Shown one piece after another: positions 35,907 to 44,455 of a stretch of DNA of 64,000 bases. The translations under genes were made by a program, and so were the position numbers. Numbering within the stretch: the first letter of the stretch is position 1; each line of letters starts with the position of its first letter. Origin of the DNA: Herbidospora cretacea (GTDB taxonomy: Bacteria > Actinomycetota > Actinomycetes > Streptosporangiales > Streptosporangiaceae); assembly GCF_001570605.1 (NCBI RefSeq), contig NZ_BBXG01000015.1:62001-126000 (forward strand). Direction: 5' to 3'. Under the pieces are notes generated by a model that was given only the letters and a program-made list of their open reading frames with translations, did no database searches and was not told the origin of the DNA.

Positions 35907-36757
35907 TCCTCGTCACCGGCCTGCCCCGCAGCGGCACCTCGTGGGCCGGCCGCATGCTCTGCGCCTCGGGCGAGCTCGTCTACGTCAACGAGCCCCTCAA
36001 CCCCGAACGCCCCTACCGGGGAGTCCTGAACGCCCAGGTCAGAAACCGTTTCCAGTACATCTGCCGGGACAACGAGGCGGCGTGGCTCAAACCGTTCCGG
36101 GACACGCTGGCCCTGAGGTTCCGCTGGCACGCCGAACTCCCCTGGCCCCCCTCGCCCGCCCGTTACCTGAAATACGGGACCTCGTTCACACACGGCCGCC
36201 TGACCGGCCGCAAGGCCCTCCTCGACGACCCCTTCGCCCTGTGGTCGGCGGAGTGGTTCGCCGACCGGCTCGACTGCCGCGTCGTCATCCTGACCCGCGA
36301 CCCGATCACCTTCGCCGGGAGCTGGGACCACCTCGGCTGGACCGCCAACCCCGCCGACCTGCTCGGCCAGCCCCTCCTCGTCCGGGACCACCCCCACGTC
36401 TCGGCCCTGGCCGACGCGCACGACCGCCTGGAGAAGGTCGCGGCCCTCTGGAAGGCCGCCCACGAGTCGGTCCGCCGGATGCGCCACCCCAACATCCGCG
36501 CCGTCGCCTACGAGGACCTGGCCGCCGACCCCCACTTCGGCTTCCGCAGCCTGTACGAATGGTGCGGCATCCCCTGGACCGACCGGTCGGCCGCCACGAT
36601 CACCCGGTCGTGCACCGGCCTCACCCAGGAGGCCACCTTCGCCTGGCAGGGCACCTCGCGGACCGCCTTCCGCCCCACCGACAGCAGAACGGCGGCGGCC
36701 AGGTCGCGCCTGTCCGCCGCCGACGCCGAGAGGGTCAGCCGGCTGACCCTCAGGTGA
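35903..36757 (+). CDS. PAPS-dependent sulfotransferase 2
   Basis: 284-residue sulfotransferase. 5'-phosphosulfate loop GLPRSGTSW is at 6-14. The 3'-phosphate element ILTRDPITFAGSW has Arg132 and Ser140. The start GTG overlaps the flippase stop as GTGA, and it is the last gene of the rightward operon. The sequence differs enough from sulfotransferase 1 to suggest a different acceptor position. Its stop overlaps the convergent WecG-like gene by 8 bp. Confidence 0.87.
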   Translation: MILVTGLPRSGTSWAGRMLCASGELVYVNEPLNPERPYRGVLNAQVRNRFQYICRDNEAAWLKPFRDTLALRFRWHAELPWPPSPARYLKYGTSFTHGRLTGRKALLDDPFALWSAEWFADRLDCRVVILTRDPITFAGSWDHLGWTANPADLLGQPLLVRDHPHVSALADAHDRLEKVAALWKAAHESVRRMRHPNIRAVAYEDLAADPHFGFRSLYEWCGIPWTDRSAATITRSCTGLTQEATFAWQGTSRTAFRPTDSRTAAARSRLSAADAERVSRLTLR

Positions 36758-37538
36758 ACAGCCGCCGCACCGCGCACACGGTCAGCAGCCGCACCGCGAA
36801 CGGCAGATCGTCGACCAGATAACGCCTGGCCAGCCGCGACGGCTCACTGAGCAGCCGGAACAGCCACTCCAGCCCGCGGTCCCGCATCCACGCGGGCGCC
36901 CGCGCCACCGCGCCCCCGGCGAACGCGATCGCCGACCCGCACCCCACGAACCAGGCCTCGGGCAGGTCCCCCCGCAGCCGCTCGATGAGCAGATCCTGCT
37001 TGGGGAACCCCAGCCCGACGAACACCAGCAGCGGACGCGCCGACAGCAGCGCCTCACGCACGGCGGCGAACTGGTCGGCGTCCTCCTCGAACCCCCACGG
37101 CGGCGCGTCCACCCCGGCGATGGACAGCCCCGGATAGCGCTCGCACAGCGCCCGCGCGGCCCGGTCGCCGACACCGGGCGGCCCGCCCAGCAGGTAGATC
37201 GGCACCCGGTAGAACGCGGCCGCCTCCGACAGCGACCAGATCAGGTCGGCTCCCGTGATGCGCGCCGGCACCGGCTTGCCGAGCAGCCGGGCCGCCCACA
37301 CCAGCGGCATCCCGTCGGCCACCGCGATGGTCGCCCGCGCGACCAGGGCGCGCAGCGCGGGATCACGCGCGCACGCCCGGCAGATGTCCACGTTGGGCGT
37401 CACCAGATGGCCGCCGGAACCGCGCCGGATGGCCCCGATCACCCGGTCGACCACCTCGATCTCGGTCAGCCGGTCGATGGCCACCCCGCCCACGATGACC
37501 CGCCGCCGTTTGGGCGGCGCGACGATGCGCGTGCGCAT
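36750..37538 (-). CDS. WecG/TagA/CpsF-family glycosyltransferase
   Basis: GT26-family enzyme of 262 residues that adds a sugar (ManNAc/ManNAcA type in known cases) to a lipid-linked acceptor. Motifs: 'GHLVTPNVDICRAC', 'VADGMPLVWAARLLGKPVPARITGADL', 'YLLGGPPGVGDRAA', 'VFVGLGFPKQDLL' and the C-terminal 'APAWMRDRGLEWLFRLLSEPSRLARRYL' (each partly quoted). The ATG overlaps the GT2 stop (TGATG). Last gene of the leftward operon. Confidence 0.88.
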   Translation of the reverse strand: MRTRIVAPPKRRRVIVGGVAIDRLTEIEVVDRVIGAIRRGSGGHLVTPNVDICRACARDPALRALVARATIAVADGMPLVWAARLLGKPVPARITGADLIWSLSEAAAFYRVPIYLLGGPPGVGDRAARALCERYPGLSIAGVDAPPWGFEEDADQFAAVREALLSARPLLVFVGLGFPKQDLLIERLRGDLPEAWFVGCGSAIAFAGGAVARAPAWMRDRGLEWLFRLLSEPSRLARRYLVDDLPFAVRLLTVCAVRRLFT

Positions 37539-38401
37539 CAGATTCCGTGACCGCGGGTATGCAGCGCGCTCAGCACGGCCGGAGCCGAGACCAGCCCGGC
37601 CGCCACGGCCATCGCCAGCGCGGCCCGGGGCTCCCGGTGCCTGGAGTGGAAGGCCAGGGCGGCGAACCGCCGGGCCTCCTTCCGGCGGCCGAGGGCGGCG
37701 TGGTGGAAGGCGAGCTGGCCGTAGATCCGGGCGGCCCCGCGCGCGTCGTCGGCGATCTCGGGATGCCGGGCCAGCATCCACTCCAGCCCGCTGATGCGGT
37801 CGGCCCAGCGGGTGGCGTAGTGGGAGCCGCCCCACCGCACCCGCACGAGCGGCCGGTCGACGTGGGCGATCGGACGTCGTTTGGCCGCCCGCAGCGCCAG
37901 GTCCCAGTCTTCGTTCTGGCCGCCGGGCGCGCTCTCGTCGACCCAGAGGGCCCCTTTGGTGAAGAGGTAGGTCGAGGAGTGGACCATCACCATGCGCGAC
38001 CGGGTCAGGTCGGCGGCGGTGATCTCGGTGCGACCGGCCAGCCGGGTCACCCGGCGCGAGCCGTATTCGACCTCGATCCCGCAGCTCACGAACTCGGCCC
38101 CGGTGTCCTCCAGGAGCCGGACCTGGGCGTCGAGCTTCCCGGGCAGCCACACGTCGTCGTCGTCGCAGAAGGCCACCAGGTCGGTGTCGAGCGCCGCGAT
38201 CCCGGTGTTGCGGGCCCCCGGCAGACCCGGGCTCAGGCAGTTGGGCACGACTTTCACGCGGGGATCGTCGACGGACGTTAACGGCGCTCCGTCCACGACG
38301 ACCACGACGGCGGCCGGGCGCTGGGCGAGCACACCGTCGATCGTGGCTCGCAGGGGACGGTCACCACGGGTGGGGATGACGACGCCGACGGTCGAGGTCA
38401 T
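37538..38401 (-). CDS. Family 2 glycosyltransferase
   Basis: 287-residue GT-A fold enzyme. Nucleotide-binding start TVGVVIPTRGDRPLRATID, DxD-type site in VAFCDDDDVWLPGKL, and acceptor-side NEDWDLALRAA. Together with the WecG-like enzyme and the initiating transferase it would build the repeat unit. Only two transferases besides the initiator are found, so the unit may be small or other transferases lie elsewhere. Codon 41 is TTA (38279-38281). Confidence 0.87.
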   Translation of the reverse strand: MTSTVGVVIPTRGDRPLRATIDGVLAQRPAAVVVVVDGAPLTSVDDPRVKVVPNCLSPGLPGARNTGIAALDTDLVAFCDDDDVWLPGKLDAQVRLLEDTGAEFVSCGIEVEYGSRRVTRLAGRTEITAADLTRSRMVMVHSSTYLFTKGALWVDESAPGGQNEDWDLALRAAKRRPIAHVDRPLVRVRWGGSHYATRWADRISGLEWMLARHPEIADDARGAARIYGQLAFHHAALGRRKEARRFAALAFHSRHREPRAALAMAVAAGLVSAPAVLSALHTRGHGI

Positions 38402-38421
38402 CGTTGCCTCCGATCGGTAGG

Positions 38422-39339
38422 TCAGTAGGTGAGGCGGTAGCCGTACCAGAGAAGAAGGGGGAGAGTGAGCGCGGTGACCGCCCAGCGATGGGGGAAGGGC
38501 AGGTCAGGACGCCGGTCGCGGAAGCGCACGCGGCCCACGTGGAAGCGCATGGGGTTGCCGGAGACGGTGTGGGCGACGCCGAGCCGGGCGCTGCGGCCGG
38601 TGATGAAGGCCAGCGCCTCGTGGCTGTCGGGCAGCCCGAGCTTGCCGGCCAGTTTGCGCAGCGTGTCGGCCGGCTCCTCGACCAGGTCCTCGTAGTGGAC
38701 CCGGACGATCGGCACCCCTTTGCGGCGCAGCACCTCGTAGGCGAGGTTCTGCACGAACCAGTGGACGGCGGTGCGGGCCGGCGACCACCGGGCCATCGGA
38801 CGGCCGTCCTCCGGCCGCGCGACCTTGCGCCGCCACGAGGCGGCCACCGCACGCGGATCGCGCACGACGTGGACGACGGTCAGGTCGAGGATGGCCGACA
38901 GGCAGTAGGCCAGCGAGGCGTGCTTGCTCGAATCGACGACCACCTGACCGCGCACGACCTCGGCCGCCGCCGCGTAGACGCGGTGGTAGGCGGCGACGTA
39001 CTCGGTGAGCTGCGCCTCACGGCTGATCAGGCCCAGCACGAACACGGGCACCCGGCGGGTGCGGTCGACCTTGTGACGCAGTTCGAGCAGCCGCTCGGCC
39101 TTGGCCGGACGCCAGCCCCCGAAGGCGCGGTCGCCGACCTCGTGCCAGAAACGGCACTGCGAGAACGGCCGCCCGCAACCGCACGGCTCGTTCGAGCGCA
39201 CCCCTCGGTGCCAGAGATGGACGACCTCGCCCAGCGGCGCGACGCCGGGAAGCTCGCCCAGAAGGCGCTCCAGCAGCGTCGTCCCGCTGCGCCCCAGCCC
39301 TCCAACGAAGATCATCGGCTGAGCGTCAGACACGTGCAC
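38422..39339 (-). CDS. PAPS-dependent sulfotransferase 3 with a Cys cluster
   Basis: 305-residue sulfotransferase. 5'-phosphosulfate loop GGLGRSGTTLL is at 13-23. The 3'-phosphate element is HVVRDPRAVAASW with Arg160 and Ser168. An unusual Cys cluster, EPCGCGRPFSQCRFW (Cys53, 55, 62), follows the first helix and could form a disulfide or a metal site. The C-terminal 'PHRWAVTALTLPLLLWYGYRLTY' is hydrophobic, hinting at membrane association. Third sulfotransferase of the cluster; first gene after cysN. Confidence 0.85.
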   Translation of the reverse strand: MHVSDAQPMIFVGGLGRSGTTLLERLLGELPGVAPLGEVVHLWHRGVRSNEPCGCGRPFSQCRFWHEVGDRAFGGWRPAKAERLLELRHKVDRTRRVPVFVLGLISREAQLTEYVAAYHRVYAAAAEVVRGQVVVDSSKHASLAYCLSAILDLTVVHVVRDPRAVAASWRRKVARPEDGRPMARWSPARTAVHWFVQNLAYEVLRRKGVPIVRVHYEDLVEEPADTLRKLAGKLGLPDSHEALAFITGRSARLGVAHTVSGNPMRFHVGRVRFRDRRPDLPFPHRWAVTALTLPLLLWYGYRLTY

Positions 39340-39390
39340 GACCCCCGAAGTGGATACGGAACGTGCTGACGCTACAGCGGAGAGTAACTA

Positions 39391-39407
39391 AGCGTTCACC
39401 GAACGCT
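39391..39407. promoter_or_regulatory. Inverted repeat between cysN and sulfotransferase 3
   Basis: AGCGTTC-ACC-GAACGCT, a perfect 7-bp inverted repeat with a 3-nt spacer, 24 bp past the cysN stop and 52 bp before the sulfotransferase start. It may be an operator or a small hairpin. Its core (TTCGGTGAACG on the coding strand) resembles the tandem repeat before the phosphoglycosyltransferase gene. Confidence 0.4.
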
Positions 39408-39430
39408 CAAGGATCTACCTATACCCGGGT

Positions 39431-40675
39431 TTAGACGATCATGCCCGCGCCGACGGTGCCGTTGGTGGCCTCGTCGATGAGGATGAAGCCGCCGGTGAGC
39501 CGGTTGCGTGCGTAGTCGTCGACGAACAGCGGCTGGGTGATGCGCAGCGACACCCGGCCGATCTCGTTGAGCGACAGGCTGGTGGCGGCCTCGTCGCGGT
39601 GGAGGGTGTTGACGTCGAGCCGGTAGTGGAGGTCCTTCACCAGGGCGCGGGCGGTCCGGGTGGTGTGCTTGATGGTCAACTTGGTGCGCGGGGTGAGCTT
39701 GGTGGCGTCGGCCATCCAGCAGACCATCGCGTCGATCTCCTGGGCGACCTTCGGCTGGTTGTTCGGCCGGCAGATCATGTCGCCGCGCGAGATGTCGAGG
39801 TGGTCCTCCAGCCGGAGGGTCACCGACATGGGCGCGAACGCCTCGGTCACCGGCCCGTCGAAGGTGTCGATCGAGGCGATCTTCGTGGTGAGGCCCGACG
39901 GCAGGTGCATGACCTCGTCGCCCGGCTTCAGCACCCCGCCCGCGACCTGACCGGCGTAACCCCGGTAGTCGTGGAACTCGGTCTTGTGGGGGCGGATCAC
40001 GTATTGCACCGGGAAGCGCACGTCGACCAGGTTGCGGTCGGAGGCGATGTGGACGTGCTCCAGGTGGTGGAGCAGCGACGGCCCCTGGTACCACGGCATG
40101 TTCTCCGAGCGGGAGACCACGTTGTCGCCATGGAGGGCGGAGATCGGGATGAAGCTCAGGTCGCTCGCGTTCAGCTTGCTGGCGAACTGGGTGAACTCCT
40201 CGCGGATCTCCTCGAAGCGCTCCTCGGCGTAGTCGACCAGGTCCATCTTGTTGATCGCGACGACCAGGTGGGGCACCCGCAGCAGCGTCGTCAGGAAGGC
40301 GTGGCGGCGCGACTGCTCCAGCACGCCCTTGCGCGCGTCGATCAGGATGATCGCCAGGTCGGCGGTCGAGGCGCCGGTCACCATGTTCCGGGTGTACTGA
40401 ATGTGGCCCGGGGTGTCGGCGATGATGAACTTCCGCTTCGGCGTGGCGAAGTAGCGGTAGGCCACGTCGATCGTGATGCCCTGCTCACGCTCGGCGCGCA
40501 GGCCGTCGGTCAGCAGTGACAGGTCGGTGTATTCGGTGCCCCGGTCGCGGCTGGTGCGCTCGACCGCTTCGAGCTGGTCTTCGAAGATGGCCTTGGAGTC
40601 GAACAGGAGGCGTCCGATCAGGGTCGACTTGCCGTCGTCGACGCTGCCCGCCGTCGCGAAACGAAGGATGTCCAT
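39431..40675 (-). CDS. cysN: Sulfate adenylyltransferase GTPase subunit (CysN)
   Basis: EF-Tu-like GTPase that drives APS synthesis by CysD. G1 GSVDDGKSTLIGRLL, G3 DTPGHIQYTRNM and G4 NKMDLVDY are intact. Domain II (PVQYVIRPHK region) and domain III follow. The 414-residue length shows that no CysC domain is fused, unlike mycobacterial CysNC. The separate cysC at 28109 supplies it. ATG overlaps the cysD stop (TAATG), so translation is coupled. Confidence 0.95.
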   Translation of the reverse strand: MDILRFATAGSVDDGKSTLIGRLLFDSKAIFEDQLEAVERTSRDRGTEYTDLSLLTDGLRAEREQGITIDVAYRYFATPKRKFIIADTPGHIQYTRNMVTGASTADLAIILIDARKGVLEQSRRHAFLTTLLRVPHLVVAINKMDLVDYAEERFEEIREEFTQFASKLNASDLSFIPISALHGDNVVSRSENMPWYQGPSLLHHLEHVHIASDRNLVDVRFPVQYVIRPHKTEFHDYRGYAGQVAGGVLKPGDEVMHLPSGLTTKIASIDTFDGPVTEAFAPMSVTLRLEDHLDISRGDMICRPNNQPKVAQEIDAMVCWMADATKLTPRTKLTIKHTTRTARALVKDLHYRLDVNTLHRDEAATSLSLNEIGRVSLRITQPLFVDDYARNRLTGGFILIDEATNGTVGAGMIV

Positions 40676-41589
40676 TAAAAGTAGCCTTCCTTCTTCCGGT
40701 CCTCCATGGCGGCTTCGGACGCGCGGTCGTCGGCGCGGGTCGCGCCACGCTCGGTGATCCGGGTCGCCGCGATCTCGGCGATGATCTCGTCGACCGTGGC
40801 GGCGGTCGAGGTGACCGCGCCGGTGCAGGTCATGTCGCCGACCGTGCGGTAGCGCACGGTCGCCTCGAACAGCGGCTCGTCGTCGCCGCGCTGCACCACG
40901 TCGCCCTCGGGCAGCAGCATGCCGTCGCGCTCGAACACCCGGCGGGTGTGGGCGAAGTAGATGGACGGGATCTCGATGCCCTCGCGGCGGATGTAGTCCC
41001 ACACGTCGAGCTCGGTCCAGTTGGACAGCGGGAAGACCCGGATGTGCTCACCCTTGCGGATCTTCGCGTTGTAAAGGTTCCAGAGCTCGGGCCGCTGGTT
41101 CTTCGGGTCCCACTGGCCGAAGTCGTCGCGGAAGGAGAACACCCGCTCCTTGGCGCGGGCCTTCTCCTCGTCGCGCCGCGCGCCGCCGAAGACGGCGTCG
41201 AACTCGTTCTCCTCGATCCCGTCGAGCAGGGTGGTGGTCTGGAGCCGGTTGCGCGAGGCGCGCCGCCCGGTCTCCTCGACCACCCGTCCGGCGTCGATCG
41301 AGTCCTGTACGGACGCCACCACCAGCCGCGCCCCCAGCTCGGCCGCCCGCCGGTCGCGGTAGTCGATCACCTCGGGGAAGTTGTGCCCGGTGTCGACGTG
41401 CATCAGCGGGAACGGGATGGGGGCCGGCCAGAAGGCCTTCTCGGCGATGCGCAGCATGACGATCGAGTCCTTGCCGCCGGAGAAGAGCAGACAGGGTCGC
41501 TCGAACTCGGCCGCGACCTCACGCATGATGTGGATCGCCTCGGCTTCGAGGACGTCGAGCTGCGACGTCGTGTAGTCATGCTGCAGCAA
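40675..41589 (-). CDS. cysD: Sulfate adenylyltransferase catalytic subunit (CysD)
   Basis: PP-loop ATPase making APS from sulfate and ATP. SGGKDSIVML P-loop at about residues 37-46. 'PLMHVDTGHNFPEVIDYRD' and the 'RREGIEIPSIYFAH' region are typical. 304 residues, a normal length. TTG start with AAGGAAC upstream; 17 bp after cysQ. With cysN it forms the heterodimer that feeds cysC. Confidence 0.95.
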   Translation of the reverse strand: MLQHDYTTSQLDVLEAEAIHIMREVAAEFERPCLLFSGGKDSIVMLRIAEKAFWPAPIPFPLMHVDTGHNFPEVIDYRDRRAAELGARLVVASVQDSIDAGRVVEETGRRASRNRLQTTTLLDGIEENEFDAVFGGARRDEEKARAKERVFSFRDDFGQWDPKNQRPELWNLYNAKIRKGEHIRVFPLSNWTELDVWDYIRREGIEIPSIYFAHTRRVFERDGMLLPEGDVVQRGDDEPLFEATVRYRTVGDMTCTGAVTSTAATVDEIIAEIAATRITERGATRADDRASEAAMEDRKKEGYF

Positions 41590-41606
41590 AACAGTTCCTT
41601 ATGAAG

Positions 41607-42362
41607 TTACTGGTGCAGGTCACGGATCCCGGCGAGGAGCATCGGCGCCAGATCCGGTAGGGAAACAAGGATATCCGGCAACGAGGGGTCGGCCTGGTTG
41701 TACACCAGCTCCGATCCGTCGATCCGGCTCGCGTGGGCTCCCGCGGCCAGCGCCACGGCCACCGGAGCGGCCGAGTCCCATTCATACTGCCCACCCGCGT
41801 GGACGTATGCCTCCACCTGACCGGTCAGCACGGCGGCGATCTTCGCGCCGGCGCTGCCGATCGGGACGAGGTCGGCCCCGACCAGGTAGGCGAGCTTCTG
41901 CACGAACTCCGGCGGGCGGGTGCGGGAGACCGCGATCCGGATGCGCTGGCCTTCGCGACGCGGCAGCTGGGGCGGGTTGGCCGTGGTCAGGGTCGCGCCC
42001 TGGGCCGGGAGCGCGATCGCCCCGGCGGCCAGCTTGCCGCCCTCCCACAGCGCGACGTGGACGGCCCAGTCGACCCGGCCGGCCTCGGAGAACTCACGGG
42101 TGCCGTCGAGGGGGTCGACGATCCAGACCCGGTTGGCGGACAGCCGCGCCGCCTCGGTGCGCGCGCCCTCCTCCGACAGGATGTGGTCGCTGGGGCGGAG
42201 CCGTCCGAGCGACTCGACGAGGAACTCGTGGGACGACTGGTCTCCCGCGTCCTTCAGCGCTTTGGCGTCGTCGAAGCCGAGCTGGGCCCGCAGGCGGAGC
42301 AGTCTCTCACCCGCCTCCGTCGCGAGGTCTCCGGCGAGGGCGTGATCGTCTCTGATGCTCAT
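41607..42362 (-). CDS. cysQ: 3'(2'),5'-bisphosphate nucleotidase (CysQ)
   Basis: Inositol-monophosphatase-fold enzyme that hydrolyses PAP, the inhibitory product of sulfotransferases, to AMP. The metal-binding motif is WIVDPLDGTREF, with the upstream Glu in HILSEEGA and a C-terminal QYEWDSAAP. Placing cysQ with cysDN and sulfotransferases points to product removal during glycan sulfation. The start is at the second Met. Confidence 0.9.
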   Translation of the reverse strand: MSIRDDHALAGDLATEAGERLLRLRAQLGFDDAKALKDAGDQSSHEFLVESLGRLRPSDHILSEEGARTEAARLSANRVWIVDPLDGTREFSEAGRVDWAVHVALWEGGKLAAGAIALPAQGATLTTANPPQLPRREGQRIRIAVSRTRPPEFVQKLAYLVGADLVPIGSAGAKIAAVLTGQVEAYVHAGGQYEWDSAAPVAVALAAGAHASRIDGSELVYNQADPSLPDILVSLPDLAPMLLAGIRDLHQ

Positions 42363-42368
42363 CACTGC

Positions 42369-43802
42369 TTAGTAGGCTCCTGATCCGCGTGCCACGGCCG
42401 ACCACGTCTTCCACATGATCTGGAGGTCGAGGGTGAGTGACCAGTTTTCCATGTAGCGCAGGTCCAACCGTACCGCTTCCTCCCACGACAGATCCGAGCG
42501 CCCGCTCACCTGCCACAAACCCGTCATTCCCGGCCTGACAAGGAGTTTGCGCCGCACGTCGTCGCCGTAGCGGGCGACCTCCTGGGGCAGCGGCGGGCGG
42601 GGGCCGACCAGGGACATGTCGCCCTTGACCACGTTCACCAGCTGGGGCAGTTCGTCGAGCGAGTGACGGCGCAGGAAGGCGCCGACGCGGGTGACGCGGG
42701 GGTCGTTCCTGACCTTGAAGAGCACGCCGTCGGCGTCGCTGACCAGCTCGACCTTGCGGCTCTCTGCGTCGACCCCCATCGTGCGGAACTTGACGATGGT
42801 GAACGTCGCGCCGTCCTTGCCGACCCGGGTCTGCCGGAAGAACGCGGGCCCGGGACTGGTCGTCTTCACCGCGACGGCGACGGCCAGGAACAGCGGCGAG
42901 ACCAGGACCAGCCCGAGCCCGGCGACGACGCGGTCGAAGACGTTCTTCACCAGCCGCCGGCCGCCCGCCAGCTCGGGGTGCTCGACGTGCAGGAGCGGCA
43001 TGCCCGCGACCGGCCTGATCGTCGTACGCGGCCCCGCCACCTCCATCAGCGCCGGGGCCACCACCAGGTCGGTCCGCGACCGCTCCAGCCGCCAGGCGAG
43101 CCGGCGCAGCGCCGACCCGTCGAGCTCCGGGCAGGCGAGCACCGCGACGGTGTCGGCCCCGATCTGGTCGACCGCGAGCGGAACGTCGGAGAACCCGCCC
43201 AGCACGGGCACGCCGGCGACCTCCTCGACGGAGGCGCCGTCGTCGGGGAGACAGGCCCCGACGATGTGCATGCCGTGATAGCGCTCTTTCTGGACGAGCC
43301 GGATCAGATCCGCCACCGACTCCTTGTGTCCCACGGCGACGACCCGGCGCATGCACTGGAGTTTCGTCCGCTTACGGTGCAGCCTGCGCCGAAGGGCATA
43401 ACGGGCGAGCAGCGTCAGAACCGTCATGACCGGTAACGCGATGATAACGTAACCACGTGCGAGATCGATCTTGGTCACGTACGATCCCACCGCGACGGCG
43501 GCCGTGAGCATCACCCCGGCTCGCGCGACCCGCCGGAACTCCTCCGACCCCACCCCGGCGAACCGCGGCTCGTAGGCCCGGCTCAACCCGACCACCACGA
43601 CCCACAGAACCGGCAGCGCACCGCTCAACACGGCGTACGGCTCGACATAGGGAGTAACCTCACCGAACCGGACGACAACCGCGAGCCCACCGGCGAGAAG
43701 AGCGCACAGCACGTCGGAGACGATCACTGTGGCCCGATATCGCGCCGCCCACCCGGGCCCCATGCGCTTGATGGCCGTCTTCGGCCGGTCGACGACTGTC
43801 AC
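42369..43802 (-). CDS. Initiating sugar transferase (polyprenyl-phosphate hexose-1-phosphate transferase)
   Basis: Large monotopic phosphoglycosyltransferase that starts glycan assembly on undecaprenyl phosphate. Four N-terminal membrane helices and a CoA-binding-like domain precede the catalytic bacterial sugar-transferase domain (about residues 285-478). Motifs: 'GPAFFRQTRVGKDGATFTIV', 'LRRHSLDELPQLVNVVKGDM', 'SLVGPRPPLP' and 'RPGMTGLWQVSGRS'. The DE dyad in SLDELPQ is intact. The GTG at 43802 is preferred over 43808 for ribosome spacing (AAGGGG). First gene of the leftward operon. Confidence 0.92.
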   Translation of the reverse strand: MTVVDRPKTAIKRMGPGWAARYRATVIVSDVLCALLAGGLAVVVRFGEVTPYVEPYAVLSGALPVLWVVVVGLSRAYEPRFAGVGSEEFRRVARAGVMLTAAVAVGSYVTKIDLARGYVIIALPVMTVLTLLARYALRRRLHRKRTKLQCMRRVVAVGHKESVADLIRLVQKERYHGMHIVGACLPDDGASVEEVAGVPVLGGFSDVPLAVDQIGADTVAVLACPELDGSALRRLAWRLERSRTDLVVAPALMEVAGPRTTIRPVAGMPLLHVEHPELAGGRRLVKNVFDRVVAGLGLVLVSPLFLAVAVAVKTTSPGPAFFRQTRVGKDGATFTIVKFRTMGVDAESRKVELVSDADGVLFKVRNDPRVTRVGAFLRRHSLDELPQLVNVVKGDMSLVGPRPPLPQEVARYGDDVRRKLLVRPGMTGLWQVSGRSDLSWEEAVRLDLRYMENWSLTLDLQIMWKTWSAVARGSGAY

Positions 43803-43812
43803 CCACACGCCC

Positions 43813-43835
43813 CTTTACCGAACGTTTACCGACCG
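43813..43835. promoter_or_regulatory. Tandem motif upstream of the sugar transferase gene
   Basis: Two copies of TTTACCGAMCG, 11 bp apart, read as TCGGTAAACG / TTCGGTAAAG on the coding strand. They sit 5-33 bp before the start of the initiating transferase, probably in the 5' leader. A related core occurs at 39391-39407 upstream of sulfotransferase 3. A regulator site is possible. Confidence 0.35.
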
Positions 43836-43869
43836 CAGGAATGCTAGCGCCAGCTCCTGGGAGAATTCA

Positions 43870-44442
43870 GTGAAAGCCGAGACGTACATTTCCGTCGACA
43901 TTGAGGCGGACGGCCCCATTCCAGGCCCATATTCCATGGTGAGTTTCGGGATGACGGTGGCGGGACGACGGCTCGGCCGCGAGTTCACCCGCGTCGACCC
44001 GACGGCGACGACCTTCTACGCGGAGCTGCGCCCCATCAGCGACGCGTTCGTCCCGTCGGCCCTGGAGGTCAGCGGTCTCGACCGTGACCTGCTCCTCCGT
44101 GAGGGCCGCCACCCGAAAGAGGCGATGGCGGCGGCGGCCTCATGGGTGCGGAAGGTGTGCGACGGGACGACCCCGGTACTGGTCGCGTTCCCGTTGTCCT
44201 TCGACTGGATGTGGATCTACTGGTATTTCCTGAATTTCACCGGCGATTCGCCGTTCGGGCATTCCAGGGCGATGGACATCAAAACGCTTTACGCCGCGAA
44301 GGCCGGGGTTCCGCTCATGTGGTCATCGAAACGACAGATGCCGAAAGAGCTCCATTCCACCCATCCCCACTCGCACCACGCATTGGACGACGCGATCGAA
44401 CAGGCGGAACTGTTCCAGAACATCATGGAATGGAGATCCTGA
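43870..44442 (+). CDS. DEDD-family 3'-5' exonuclease-like protein
   Basis: 190-residue RNase-H-fold protein. ExoI is the DIEADGP sequence, and the C-terminal ExoIII is HHALDDAIEQAELF (His and Asp), so it is a DEDDh type. The middle region is 'FDWMWIYWYFLNFTGDSPFG'. The GTG at 43870 is supported by GGGAGA 5 nt upstream; the longer frame to 43729 is not. The substrate (DNA or RNA) is not clear. Divergent from the sugar-transferase gene. Confidence 0.78.
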   Translation: MKAETYISVDIEADGPIPGPYSMVSFGMTVAGRRLGREFTRVDPTATTFYAELRPISDAFVPSALEVSGLDRDLLLREGRHPKEAMAAAASWVRKVCDGTTPVLVAFPLSFDWMWIYWYFLNFTGDSPFGHSRAMDIKTLYAAKAGVPLMWSSKRQMPKELHSTHPHSHHALDDAIEQAELFQNIMEWRS

Positions 44443-44455
44443 AAGAAAAGGGGCG

